A program made the position numbers and the translations under genes. The notes under the pieces are model-generated. The model had not been told where the DNA came from and ran no database searches. It worked only from the letters and a program-made list of their open reading frames with translations. This document shows positions 12,040 through 23,887 of a DNA stretch of 64,000 bases, piece by piece. Position 1 is the first letter of the stretch, and each line of letters begins with the position of its first letter. The DNA comes from Panicum virgatum (lineage: Eukaryota; Streptophyta; Magnoliopsida; Poales; Poaceae): positions 59,138,603-59,202,602 of the forward strand of contig NC_053144.1 of the NCBI RefSeq assembly GCF_016808335.1, read 5' to 3'.

Positions 12040-12510
12040 AGTGGTGCTCAACTCCTAGCGCATTTTTGGGAAATCCCTTGCAATCTTCCCCGGTCACCAA
12101 ACTGATCCGAAGTTCAGCTTATCATCCTCGAACCGACGGCCAAACTGAAAAGTGGACCGAATCTTAAAAGACACGCTATGATCTTACATAATTCATTATG
12201 ACAACCACGAAGACAAATGCCCATTCTTAACAGAGTTCTCACCCAAATATCAAGCAAGCTTGAAAATGGCACTATTTAAAGCATCGTATGGTCAAAGGTG
12301 TCGAACTCCTTTGAGTTGGTCACAAACCAAAGACCATAACATATTGGACCAGACTTGATCATTAGGCAGAATAAAAACCAAAGATAATACAAGAAAATCT
12401 TAAAGCTACCCACTCTAGCCAAATGAGTTATTTGGATAAAAAGAAGAAAATCTTTGCAACTCGAAGCCCGTAATAATGTCTACCTTCTGGTTTCACCAAC
12501 CAAAGGCACA
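12040..12510 (+). pseudogene. Integrase relic of the Gypsy derivative
   Basis: Broken pieces of a Gypsy integrase are readable in shifting frames: a YHPRTDGQTEK-like stretch (about 12118-12155), then a YGQRCRTPLSWS-like stretch (about 12285-12325). Both match the intact integrase of the element at 47741. Stops and frameshifts throughout show it has long been non-coding. It shows that the derivative arose from a Gypsy with the same pol order. Confidence 0.8.
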
Positions 12511-12560
12511 CACACTGTCCACACTTAGTTTATTCACCTGAATCTCGGGACGAGATTCTT

Positions 12561-12576
12561 TTTAAGGGGGGTAGGC
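12561..12576 (+). other. Polypurine tract of the Gypsy derivative
   Basis: AAGGGGGGTAGGC abuts the 3' LTR. The upstream flank CTCGGGACGAGATTCTTTT is shared with the coding Gypsy element at about 52230-52247. Confidence 0.85.
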
Positions 12577-15500
12577 TGTGACACCTCTGGTGTCAGTTTA
12601 ACCAAAGCCAGGCAATTAACATAACTTCACACACAAATGAGCTAAGAAAACTTAAATAAAAATCCTATATCTAGTTTTTGCAAACTTGTGTGTAAATGTA
12701 TGAGTGCAATGTGCTTGAAAAACAATAATTGGTACCCTTTTAAACTTGACTTGACATGTGTGGTAATAAGGCAATAAAATACACCTTTCATAATGACCTA
12801 TAAACTTTCTATGCAAATCAAATCCAAACTGGAAAGCCCTCAAATGCAAAGATCAATGGAATCATTCTTTGATTTGTGAAGAGCTACTAATTCAAACAAA
12901 TTAAATCAACAAGAGTTCAATTTCTAGTAATAAGGAAGTTAAAAACAACTTTCAAACCAATGCAATTATGCATAGGAAAATGAATAGACATATTCACCAT
13001 GTCATGTTAAACAAAAACCTAGTTGAAGCCTAGGAGTAAAAGTGCCAAAATTCACATGAAATGATAAGTATTTTAAATGGCAGTTTTTGAAATAATTAAA
13101 TAACTCTCAAACCATTGCTCGAATGAAAAAGTGCATAACACGAAAGTTGTAGATCTCGAAAAACTGAGCAAAAGTGGTATTCAACACTTTTTCATTTGGA
13201 GCCAAGAAGAGGGAGAAAAATTAAAATTACAGAATGGAGTTTTGAACTTCGGTTTATTTACGAAACTGCCCCTGCCGTCTTCTCCTACCTCCGTTCTCCC
13301 TGCTCCCTGCCTACGGCGTCACGCCGTACGCCGCCGGCGCCACCTGGCCGCCCACGCGTCGCGCCCCAGCTCCAAACCGCTCCTGCGCCCCCGGTATTGC
13401 CGAAACCAAGCTTCCCTGTCGCTCGCGGAGGTCGCCACGCGCCCCCCACCCTTCCTGCGCGCGCCACGAGGATGGCCGCCGCGCCGAGTCCGCGTCCTCC
13501 CCTGGCTTTGCGCCCTGCCCCGGCTGCTCCCTCCCCAGTTCGCCCTCCCTCTCCTTGCCGCCTATAGAACGAGTCCCTGGCCCCCTCGCGCGCCCAGACC
13601 CCATTTCCCCATCCGTCGCCCGCCATTGCCGACGGCAAGCTCGAGCTCGCCGTGGCCAGGCCATTCCCGAACCCCATTGCTTGTTTGGACGCCACCAAAA
13701 CCTTCCTCGCCTCTCACTGGTGCTGTACACCCGGTCGAACGCCGCTAGAACCCGCCGGAGCACCGCCGCGCCGGACCAGAACCTCTGCCGGCCGCCCCTC
13801 TCCGCGGACCCGCCTCCTCCGTCCACCTCCCGGCGAGCCAAGACCACCGGAAGGTAGCACGTGAACCCCTCTCCCTTTCCCCCCACTTTCCCCTAGCCGC
13901 CGGCCATCCCCAGCACCGGGAACCGCCGCGCCAAACCCTCCTCTGTTCCTGACTTCCGCCAGGGACCTTGTTTGAGAAGAACCAAAAGTTTCAGGGGTCC
14001 AACTGCAAAATATACATGAACCTCCAAACAGCAAACTTCAAAAATTCCTAGAAAATCGTATAAAAATCAGAAAAATGCAAACTAAAATGTTATGGAATCC
14101 TTAGAACAAGAACTACAACTTTTGTTACATTCACATGTTCATATTTTGCTTTTATTTTAATCTGAGAAAAAGAATAAGAAAATCACCTTATGCATGTTCA
14201 TGAAGTTCTACTCAGCAAATGACCTTGATTTTTGGATATGTTATCAATAATGGAATAATAAGGTCACAGTAAAAATATGACACCCAACCAAAATAGTTAT
14301 CATATTGGAACAATCAAGATTCTCTAATCTATTATTGACATTCTCGAATTAATACTGGAAAATATGCACATGAACTTGCTCTGGAATTTTTACTGCATGC
14401 ATGTGAAACTGAATCCCTGTTAATACCTAAATTTCAGATTTATTTGAGTTCATTTGCTATATACCATGATTTATGCTTGTTTAATCAACTTAATTCTTCA
14501 TATATAGTTCTTATGCTCAAAAAAATCTATATTTATTTCTGAAGTCTCTTTTTAGCTCTGTGTTCCTGTCTAAAAATTTTGAGCTGCATTTACTGAGTTT
14601 TTCTTTGGTGAATAATCATGCTTAGTATCTTAGGGCTAGATTTACTATTTTTGTTCTGAGTAATCTACACCATAACTGATCTTGATTTTTGTACATGATC
14701 TTGTTTAGAGTATGTTTTATCTGCAATAAAAATTTCATGCAGTACTGGTTAAATGCACCTTGAGAAATTTATGCTAAATCATGTTAAGTTAAATGCATAA
14801 CTAATTTATCTGGTGGTTATAAAGCTTGATAATTTTTCTGGAGTATGTTTAGCTCATGAATAGGCTCTGGTAAAAATTTGAGAATCATATCCCTAGTACA
14901 ACTCTCTGGAGAATTAATCTTAATTAATGGCTTGTTGTTTTTGTTCTTTTTATTACCTCAGCTGTATAAGTGAATAAAATCTGAAAAAATTACAGTACTG
15001 AGTAGATGCTTGGTAGATGCTCTCATAAAATTTGTAGCACCAGAACCCATGTCAAACTTTCTGTGCAAAAAGGTGAAGCAACTAGAGTAATCTACTTACA
15101 TGCTTTGTTATGGATAATTGCTTTATGATTAGATGCTGAAATTGATACCCTATATGCTAGAGTATATGATCTGTGTTACATTAATTTTTTTTATCACTAG
15201 CTCATGAGTAAATTGGTTGCTATGAAATAGTGAAAGTCTGCTATGTTTTAATGATAAGAATGAAAATCAAAACACACAGCTCTTTTATGAAGTAAAGTGA
15301 ATTTAAGAACTACTCTATAAACGATTGCCCAGAAAATAAAGTTAACTAAGACCACCACAACAAACACGTGCTATTCTGGACTACAACTTTATAGTGAAGG
15401 AAAGAAATATGTTTATATCATGTTGTAACAATATTATTTCTGCATGCATATAGAAACGGTAAATCTACTCGACGGTGATTACGAATTGGTGTCCGTGAAT

Positions 15501-17044
15501 ACTACCACTCCGGAGGTTGTCTCTCTTATTTGTACTGACTTGAATCAAGACCCGAACCAATGTTCGGAAGAGCAAAAGGCTACTTTTGAACAGTGCCCAA
15601 GAAGGCAAGCCCCGGTGCATAATCCCATTATTTTACGCCTTATATTCATCTATCTATTTGTATATGTTGTAATAATTTTTATTGCGCATTTACGTTTTCT
15701 AGGAGTTGATCGAAAACCTTAGGTGCATGATCCCTAGGTACCTATGTTTGATACCCGGATCTTTTTATCGACTAGTTGCCATGCTAACTAGGTACGGTAA
15801 AAGTCGAGAGGTTTCCTGCCTTTCGCGAGATTATAGGAGTTGACTGACTTTAATTCCTGCTAAAATATAAGGACAACGGGCGGGGTTGTGTAGTTGTGAT
15901 ACCCCGCTGGTATAGTCGAAAATGGTTAAGGTCGCGGTGTGTGGCTCATTTCGTTAAGCGTTTGAAAGTACTAGCCACATACCGAGAAATATGGTAATCG
16001 GTAAGCTGAAGTACCTGATTGGACCAGCGAGTGGAACGATCTCGCACCCTCTTGGTAGAAGTAGGTTTTATTTTTTTTGTCCGGACGTACGGGTGCAGAG
16101 ACGTCGGGCTCTGTAGTCGGGGAGGGTGTTCCGGATCCACGGACTGGAAAGAAAGGGGAAATGTTGTGTGGGTGACTTGGTTCCCATACGTGTGGTCTAG
16201 GTTCCCCTGGCCAGGTTGAAATCCGATTCAGAATCGTCCGCCTCTCACGGCATGAGACTGCTTAATGTTTTCGGTCACACAGAGTAACAAGTGGAACATA
16301 ATGATGATAATACTGCTGGTTGATTAAATGATTGCTCTACCATGTTTGTGTAGAGTTGGATGCAAACTTAGAATGGTTAATCTAACTAGAAGATGGCTAA
16401 ATAAAATCTGAAAATAAGGATCAACATTTAGTGGCGTTTTTGGCAAAACAAACCCCACCAACCAAAAAGCCTTGCATGTCTAGTTATCGGACTATGTTAT
16501 ATCCGGTGATGGGTCAGTCTTGCTGAGTATTAGTATACTCAGCCTTGCTTGTGGCACTGTTTTTTAGGTACTAACTTCGAAGATCTATTTGTAAGTCTTG
16601 CTTGGCCGTGTACCTTGCCTCCGGGCTGGTCTTTTGAGTGGGATGGTCCTTCAGCTGGTGCTGACCACCCTCCCGCTGAGTGACGCTTTCGTACGGGCTT
16701 TATCGATGCGTCACGTTATTTCGTTAGTTATCTTTTACTGCTTCCGCTGAACAATGAGACTTGAATAATTTGAGTAGAAGGAACTCTGTAGTACTTTCGC
16801 TACTCTGATCATGGTTTGTAATAAATTTCTTTTCCGCTGCAATCACTCTGAGATGTATGAAATGTTCTGTGTTGTAACCTCTGGGCTCACCTTCGTGTGA
16901 GTGTTGTCTGCTGATCCTGGAAGAGCGTGGCTTTTATCGAGGCTTCACTCGAGGAACTACCGGTGAGTGCCAATTTGGGTCAGAGTTGCTTAGCAACAAA
17001 GATCAGTGCACCCGGGCCCAGTAGTTTTGGGTGGTTCCGCCACA
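12577..17044 (+). repeat. 3' LTR of the Gypsy derivative
   Basis: A 4468-bp partner of 3555-8023 with the same zones. A few substitutions and a one-base difference in the T run near 7043/16065 separate the two, so little time has passed since insertion. It ends at 17044 and is followed by the second TTTAC. Confidence 0.93.
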
Positions 17045-18181
17045 TTTACCACCCTTTATCTTAGTGTAGATACAATTATCCACATTATTCTTCTTAAATT
17101 CGAATTTCTTAATCACTTGATCGAATTTAAGGTTCCACTGTCTTGACGCTTGCTTAAGCCCGTAAATGGATTTCTTAAGTTTGCATCCCAAATGTTCCTT
17201 GCCCTTCACAACAAAACCTTCCGGTTGTGCCATGAAGATGGTCTCATCTAAGTCACCATTAAGGAACGCAGTTTTGACATCCATCTGATGCAGCTCTAAG
17301 TCATAATGAGCCACTAGCGCCATAACAATTCTGAATGAATCTTTCTTAGACACAGGGGAGAAAGTTTCATTATAATCAACCCCTTCCTTTTGTGTAAAAC
17401 CTTTGGCTACAAGCCTTGCTTTGAATCGTTCGACATTCCCTTTAGAATCACGTTTAGTCTTGTAGACCCATTTACAGCCTACTGGTTTGACTCCATTAGG
17501 AATATCTACCACATCCCAAACATCATTGGAACTCATGGACTTAAGCTCTTCTTCCATGGCCTCAACTCATTTGGCAGAGTTCTCACATGATACTGCCTCT
17601 CTAAACGAGTTAGGATCATCAGATTTCCCAATATCATACATGTCTTCACTTAAGTATGTCTCGTAATCAGGGAAAACTGTCTGTTTCCTAGTCCGCTGTG
17701 ATCTTCTTAATGGTTCAACAGGCTAAAGTGCTGGTTGAGGTGCAGCCTGAGGCACCTCGATAGGGTTCTGAACTTCAGCATTAGGCGCCACTTGCTCGGC
17801 TTGTGGTTCGCTCGCAGGCTCATGAGCTACTTCAACTTGTGGAGCAGCGCTAGTACTCTGAGCAGGAGGCATAATCTGAACAGATGGTGTACTCTGAACG
17901 GAAGGAACGAACAGCGGCACTAACTGAGGTGTTACTGTTTCCTGAATCACCGGGATGGGAAGCTCAGCCCGTATTTCTTCAAGATTAATTCCCCTCCTTG
18001 TAAAGCTCCCACTGATTCCTGCATCATCTAGGAATACAGCCTGTCTGGTCTCAACGAACTTAGTGAAACGATCAGGACAGTAGAATCGGTAACCCTTAGA
18101 CTTATCAGGGTATCCGATGAAATAGCAGCTCACCGTCTTATCATCTAATTTTTTTTGCTGTGGATTAAATAACTTAGCTTA
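17045..18181 (-). pseudogene. Copia pol, 5' part of RT and preceding linker
   Basis: The minus strand encodes the end of the integrase C-terminal region (VSCYFIGYPDKSKGYRFYCP near 18110), a Pro/Ala/Gln-rich linker, then a Copia RT start with KWVYKTKRDSKG, RFKARLVAKGF, HQMDVKTAFLNGDL and YGLKQASRQWN. The frame stops at a TAA near 18180 (after GCPA) and a TGA close to 17565. It breaks off at 17045, where the Gypsy derivative was inserted just before the YVDD box. Confidence 0.9.
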
Positions 18182-19273
18182 GGCTGGACAGCCCCACACA
18201 CGCAAATAATTAAGCAATGGTTTCTTCCCAAACCACAACTCATAAGGTGTTTTTGGCACAGATTTGGAAGGAACACGATTAAGTATGTGCGCAGCTGTTT
18301 TTAATACTTCCATCCACAGCTCCACAGACAAAGTAGAATAACTAAGCATGCTACGTACCATATCCATTAGTGTACGATTACGACGCTCAGCAACTCCGTT
18401 TTGCTGTGGTTTGCCCGGCATACTGTACTAGGCCTTTATACCATTCTCTTCAAGATACTTAGCGAATGGTCCGGGTACTTGGCCGAATGGAGCATGTCTC
18501 CTATAATATTCACCACCTCGATCCGATCTCACTAATTTAATAGTGACATTATGCTGATTTTCCACTTCAGCCTTGAATATTTTGAATTTATCTAATGACT
18601 CGGATCGATCACGAATGGGGTAAATATAACCATAACGAGAGAAGTCATCTGTGAAAGTAATGAACGAGTCAAAACCATCAACAGACTTTACTGGGAACGG
18701 GCCACAAATATCAGTATGAATTATTTCTAATAGGCCCGAACTCCGTGTAGCTCCTTTCTTAATTGTCTTAGCGAATTTTCCCTTAATACAATCAACGCAT
18801 TGTTGATCTAAGTCTGAGAGATCTAATGAATGGAGTATCTCTTCTCTTATGAGACGCTCAATTCTCCCCCTCGAAATGTGGCCCAAACGACGATGCCACA
18901 ATTTCGAAGAAGTCTCGTCATCACGCTTACGCTTATGCGATACATCATCCACATTCATTGCAGAATAAACATTATCAAGAGAGAGCAAATAAAGATCGCC
19001 TTGCAAATGACCAAGGCCCACACTTAAATTATGAAATTTAATGTTGCACACAGAGTTGCCAAACTCACAAATATGTCCCGACTTATCTAAACGCGAAACA
19101 GAAATAAGGTTTCTCTTCAAACTGGGAACATAAAGAACATCATACAAACTAAGGTTGAAACCGCCTGGTAACTCCAAATCGAAACTCCCAATGCCTTCAA
19201 CCATCACTTCATTGCCATCAGCCACTCTTAGGCTTCGCTCCCCCTCTCTTATAGTTCGGATCGAACTGAATAC
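18182..19273 (-). pseudogene. Copia pol, GAG-pre-integrase and integrase
   Basis: This part includes the HHCC-type zinc region (LWHRRLGHISRG and CVDCIKGK, about 18890-18780) and the integrase core with the first catalytic Asp (HTDICGPFP), the second (VRSDRGGEY) and the Glu in [11 protein letters not shown]. The frame is interrupted by TAG codons at about 18428-18430 and at 19274, where related proteins usually have Gln. This fits C-to-T decay of methylated cytosines. Integrase function is lost. Confidence 0.9.
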
Positions 19274-20236
19274 CTACAGTGAATTGGAAATGTGCACAGT
19301 GGCACCTGAGTCAATCCACCAAGTATTAGGAGAAAAATTCACTAAGAATGATTCGTCAATAAAACATACATAATCAGTAATTGTACCTTTGTTCTTAAGC
19401 CACTCCTTAAATCCATGGCAATCCTTCTGCTCATGTTTAGGTGATTTGCAGAACTTGCATAGCCTCTCATTAGAGGTCTTCTTATGTGACACGGCCTTGC
19501 TCTTATGGCCCTTAAACTTTCTCTTATGCTGCCTGCTGCTGCCAGACTCAGCCTGATGCTTAGGAGTGTTGCTCATGCTAACACGCCCAAAGCGCTCGCT
19601 GACCATGTTGACAGCATTCTTCATCCTTTCAGCTTTCTGTCTTTCTTCTTCCTCAACACAGTAGCTAATGAGTTTAGCCATGCTCCAAGTCGCCTTCTGA
19701 GTGTTGTAGCTTATTTTGAAGGGACTGTACTGTACTGGCAGAGAAGTCATGATGAAGTGCACCAGAAAACCATCAGAGATAGCCATATCCAGTGTCTTCA
19801 GCTTATTTGCCATGTCACACATGCTCATAATGTGCTCCCTGATTCCACTTTGCCCATCATACTGTGAAGTCAGCATCTTCATGATCAGGGTGCTAGCATA
19901 AGTCTTGGAAGAACTCTTAAAGTTCTCCTCCACCTTGGCAAGGTATGCCTTGGCGCTCAGATCATTACCATTCTGGTCCTTATCAGGAATAGCACCACAG
20001 ATGGCCGGAGTGATCATGTTCTTAATGATCATGTTGGCCATCCTGTCTGATTTCTCCCACTTCTCAATGGCAGTATGATCACCATTGGGATCAGCAGGCT
20101 CTGCTAGCTTGTCTTCACGTAAGGCGAGATCATACTCGCACACAGCAATGGCAACATTAACATCTTTATACCAGCTTGGATAGTTGGTGCCATTCAGGGG
20201 TTCAATGGACTTCAGGTAGCCCGTCACAGTGTTCAC
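19274..20236 (-). pseudogene. Copia gag and start of protease
   Basis: A 320-codon frame from the ATG at 20236. The N-terminal half is a UBN2-type Copia Gag (LNGTNYPSWYKDVNVAIAV near residue 15). A CCHC knuckle CKFCKSPKHEQKDC follows near residue 265, then the protease active site WWIDSGATVHIS, after which a TAG ends the frame. The Gag part itself looks uninterrupted, but downstream pol is broken, so the element is not autonomous now. Confidence 0.88.
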
Positions 20237-22045
20237 TGAAAATCATGAGAACAATAACTTAATTAAACTCACAATTAAGATGTGCATAAGAAGTATGAAA
20301 TTAACCCTTCGATGGTCTGATTAAAATCATACATAAATTTCAATTTGCATCATCGATGGGGAAAACAAACGAAATTTATCATTAAAACTCGTAATTAAAT
20401 CAACGATGGTCAGAATTAATTGCAAGTACTCTAAATAAACTTCCCGATGGTTCCATTTAAATAGAGTGCATCTTAATTGCTTATGGTGGATGAGCATAAT
20501 TTTCAGTGAATAAATGCAATTAAAACATAATTAAAAGCATTTACATAACTCATGGAAAAACTAAATAACATAATGCTGGTAATAATAAGTGCAACAGAAA
20601 TAATTAAAGCCTTTAACATAACAGCAGCAATTAAAATTAAGCTTAAATCATAAAAAACAGTAATACAAAAGGCTTTAACATCAAATTGGGCTAAAAGACA
20701 TAAATCTGGATAAAAACAAGAATGGCCCAAAAAAAATCCCCTTACTCGCGCGGCCCAAAACGCACAGTCAGCCCATTTGGCCTAGATCGGCCCACTAACC
20801 AGCAAACCCTAACGCCGGTTTGATCTCAGCCGTTCATCTTGATCCAAAAGCCACGATCTGATGTGGTGTAGTATAAAACAGTGGAAGCTGGTCTGAACCC
20901 TAGTTTCCTCACTCCACTTTCTCCTCAGATAGTAGCCGCCGAACGCTTCAAGGCCCAGCGCCGCACGCCGGCGTCATGCGCTCGGTGCCTTGGCCGACAG
21001 CAGCGCTCGGGCCCCGGCCGCCGCAGCGCGTGCGCGCAGGCGGGCGCGCCTGACGCGCGGACGGTACTGGCCGCCGCCGCTCGCACGCAGCAGGGAGCTG
21101 CGCCTGGGGCGCTCTGCGGCTCGGGCCGGCTGGCCGCCGCCTTGCGCCTGCAAGCCGCCGCCTTGGGCCACGCGCGGGAGCTGCGCGCCCCGCTCATGCG
21201 CGCGAGCCACCACTCCCAGATGCGCCGTGTGGGCCGCCTGCTGATGGCCGCGTGCTCCGCGCGGGCCTGACCGCCGCCTGGTGCGGCTCGCAGGCCACCG
21301 CCTGATGCGCGGTCACACGCGTAGCAAGCGCCGGCCGGTGCCTCCTCATGGCCCGAGCTCTCCTGATGCACCACTGCGGGTCCTCCCGCCGGCGCCGCGT
21401 GCGATTGAGTCGCGCGCGGCTCCGTCGGGGGGTCCTTCGGTGGTGCTTGCTCTGCGAACCAACTCACGGCTGCCTCTGAGGTAAGACTCTTAGGGTTAGG
21501 GTTCATGAGGAATTTTGGGGATTTCTTATGCGATCTGAAATTTGCATTCCCTTTCTTCTCAAATGCTGACTGACCCTAAACCCTAATGCATCTAATTTCA
21601 TGGATTTGGATCTAATTTGCGGAAAATTAACATGAACAGAGGCTTAATTTGGGGAAAAACTTAGTACCGAAACCCTAGATCCCTAATTGCATTATTAATC
21701 ATCAATTGCCTCGGTTTAATCATGAATTAGCATAAACATTAATGATTTGCATCTAATCCGAGACACTTAGCATTAACATATCAAGATTAAACTTAAACTT
21801 AACCTAAACCGAATTAGATTAGATCTAATCTCGTGATCAGAAACCTAATTAACCATGATTTAGATCTAATCAAGTATGATTAACATGTGAAAGCCATTCT
21901 ACAGGATCTAATTGTATCTAAAACATGAATCAAACTTAACTGTGCAATAGGATCTAATCTGCACAGTTCATATGCATCTTAAACCGACGAAAATCAGAGG
22001 CATAAACATGGCTTAAAGTTGACCATGCATGACTAGGTTAAGATG
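20237..22045 (-). other. Long leader of the Copia element, with a GC-rich 193-codon frame
   Basis: A 1.8-kb stretch between primer site and gag. The part near the LTR (21510-22045) and the part before gag (20237-20880) are AT-rich without coding signs. Between them, 20925-21506 is strongly GC-rich and has a minus-strand frame of 193 codons (starting MNPNPKSLTSEAAV). Its composition is Ala/Arg/Pro-rich, the other frames are also open, and no domain is recognisable. It may be a GC-rich first exon or structured leader rather than a protein. I see no support for a function. Confidence 0.45.
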
Positions 22046-22060
22046 GCTCATGATACCGAT
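22046..22060 (-). other. Primer-binding site of the Copia element
   Basis: Just after the 5' LTR, the minus strand reads ATCGGTATCATGAGC. This resembles the tRNA-iMet complement TGGTATCAGAGC with one inserted T. Confidence 0.65.
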
Positions 22061-22555
22061 TGTTAGAATTGCCAAAACTTAATATTAGTGGCACATTACC
22101 CAGGATCTTAACATAACCTAGTTCATGACAAATCAATCTAATGCGGAATAAATGGTAATCATTATACCAGCGTTAGCAGTAGCAGCAGTCATTTACGCCT
22201 GATACGTAGAGGAAGTAGGCGTTCTTGTCGGTGTAGGAGATGCAGCAGCGAATCGGCGTCCTCCGGGCGCCAACGGGAGTGATTGGCCTTCCAAACCCCT
22301 CCAGTGCCCTTAGCGATCAGACTAGCGGTGGCTAGAGTTTTAGATTGAGATGAATGTGTGATTAAGGTGCTAACCGCGACCTTATATTTATAGGCACTGT
22401 GGGGCTGGGGGCAGCCTCTGGAAACAGGCCTAATGGGCATGCTGATCACAGCTCATTAGGGTTTTATCATTAGATTTCCTTAATCGCGTTTAGGTAGTTT
22501 AAACGTTTTTCTTAACTGTGAAGATCAAATATATCTTAACTGAAATATTTCAACA
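22061..22555 (-). repeat. 5' LTR of the Copia element
   Basis: A 495-bp partner of 1854-2350. It has a conserved TATA-like box on the minus strand at 22380-22392 that would drive the Copia transcript leftwards. LTR divergence of about 5-6% (by eye) makes it much older than the nested Gypsy derivative. Confidence 0.93.
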
Positions 22556-23887
22556 CAGCCCCGCAGGAGGCTGGGCGCGGACGCGGGCGCCGCCACACGT
22601 ATACAACAGACACGTCTCGGCTCGCGGGGGACGCCGCTGGCCGTCTATCTTCGCCGGCGGGTCGTGCCGGGGCCGTCCCCACTCCAAACCAACCAACGCG
22701 GCCTACGCGTGCACGCCGTGGCGCCGCCGCGCTCAGGCGTACTCCTGCGTCCTCCAGCTTCCTCGCCAAGCCCTCGTATCGTAACCAGCTTGCACCGTGC
22801 CCTCTGCCCTGGGATGAATCCGAACAGTTGCTGTGCATGACAATTGACAACCGCTACAGGTTTTTTCTCGGACGGAGCCCCAGCCCCGGTGAGCCGTGAG
22901 CTTCGGCCGCCGTCAGTCAGTGCTGTGCGCCGGCCGCGTCCGTGAAGGATATCTCGGCAATCGCGCTCAGGTTCGGGAGAAAACATCGAGCACCACCCCT
23001 GGTGATCTCGAGAAACGCCGCGACCGCGCCGCCGGGCAAGGCCCGCACTCCGCCATGCGGACATGCGGTCACCGTGCTTCACCCCGCTGGGCGCTACAGT
23101 TCCGTCCGCGGCCAAGAGTCGCCGCGGACGGCCTGTGCGTGGTCACCCTCTCCGTTCACGGCCACCACCTGCCGCGCCCTTCTGGTGAACGGTGTGTGTG
23201 GTCAGCGGCCGTGCGGACGCAGCTATCCCTGGAGCACACGTTCCATCGTTCCGCGCGGGGTGCTTGCCTGTGGCCCCGCGGCGTGCGTCCGAACCTGCGG
23301 AGCGCCACGGGCACGGCCCCCGGCGTCTGAGCTCGGCGAGGCAGCACGCCTTACCGGATCCACCCGATCTGAGCCGCACTAAGCCGATCGGACGGGCCTC
23401 AGCTACCCAAGGGATGGACGGCATCTGAAATACCGTCCACCCCGGGATCGCAGTAGACGCCGTCGTCATGACGACGGCCTTCAGGACTTGCCGCCGCCGC
23501 GCAGAACTGATGAACACGCGTTTCAGACACCGAGCACCCACCCCTAGGGGGGAAAAGAGCATGCTGGCGCCTGGCGCTTCATGGCACGCCTCGCCGGAGC
23601 ATCGCGCGTTCCTGCTGGGATCCATTCCTTCTGGGGATCTCACGCCAGTCGAAGAACACCTGCATCAGAGTGAACACCCTTCGAAGTTCAAGCGACTATG
23701 AGGGATGTGTAGAGATGGGGACATTTTGAGATGTAATTTGTAATACGGACAGTGGACGCTGCTGGTCTGAGAAATTGTATTCTTTCTGCTACTATTTGTT
23801 TGCCGTATGCCACCAGCTTTGGTCCAAGCGTTTCTGAACGTTGCGCCAGTTGCATACCTGCTGGGTGACTCTGGTTTCAGGCTTTCA
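22556..23887. other. GC-rich unassigned region beside the Copia insertion
   Basis: This DNA was contiguous with 1723-1853 before the Copia insertion. To about 23700 it is GC- and CpG-rich, and several overlapping frames are open on both strands (for example plus 22896-23330 and minus 22645-23115). None shows a recognisable domain. The tail 23700-23887 is AT-richer. It could be a decayed or unrecognised exon, or a CpG-rich gene flank. No call is justified. Confidence 0.4.

Larger units (their letters stand above)
3555..17044 (+). mobile_element. Non-autonomous Ty3/Gypsy derivative with 4.47-kb LTRs
   Basis: An element inserted in the Copia RT region, flanked by a perfect 5-bp duplication TTTAC (3550-3554 and 17045-17049). 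Its LTRs (3555-8023 and 12577-17044) are TG..CA, 4469 and 4468 bp, and differ at only a couple of dozen sites by eye, so it is young. The 4.55-kb internal region has a primer site, a structured leader, one reduced gag frame (9845-10690), AT-rich non-coding DNA, an integrase relic and a polypurine tract. There is no protease, RT or RNase H, so it must be mobilised in trans. Primer site, polypurine flank and leader layout match the coding element at 43611-64000, a plausible helper family. Confidence 0.93.
1854..22555 (-). mobile_element. Ty1/Copia LTR retrotransposon, degenerate, split by a nested Gypsy element
   Basis: A complete Copia-order element on the minus strand: 5' LTR (22061-22555), primer site, long leader, gag with zinc knuckle, protease, integrase, reverse transcriptase, RNase H, polypurine tract, 3' LTR (1854-2350). 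Both LTRs are TG..CA. The flanking 5-mers are CAGCA (1849-1853) and CAGCC (22556-22560), a target duplication with one mismatch. The LTRs differ at roughly 28 of 497 positions by eye (about 5-6%), so the insertion is old. The reading frame is broken by several in-frame stops. A 13.5-kb Gypsy derivative (3555-17044) interrupts the RT domain. Without that insert the element is about 7.2 kb. Confidence 0.93.

Noticed and set aside
21484..21510. AACCCTAACCCTAAG resembling telomere repeat
   Set aside because: Only two units, located in a Copia leader; chance or part of the frame start.
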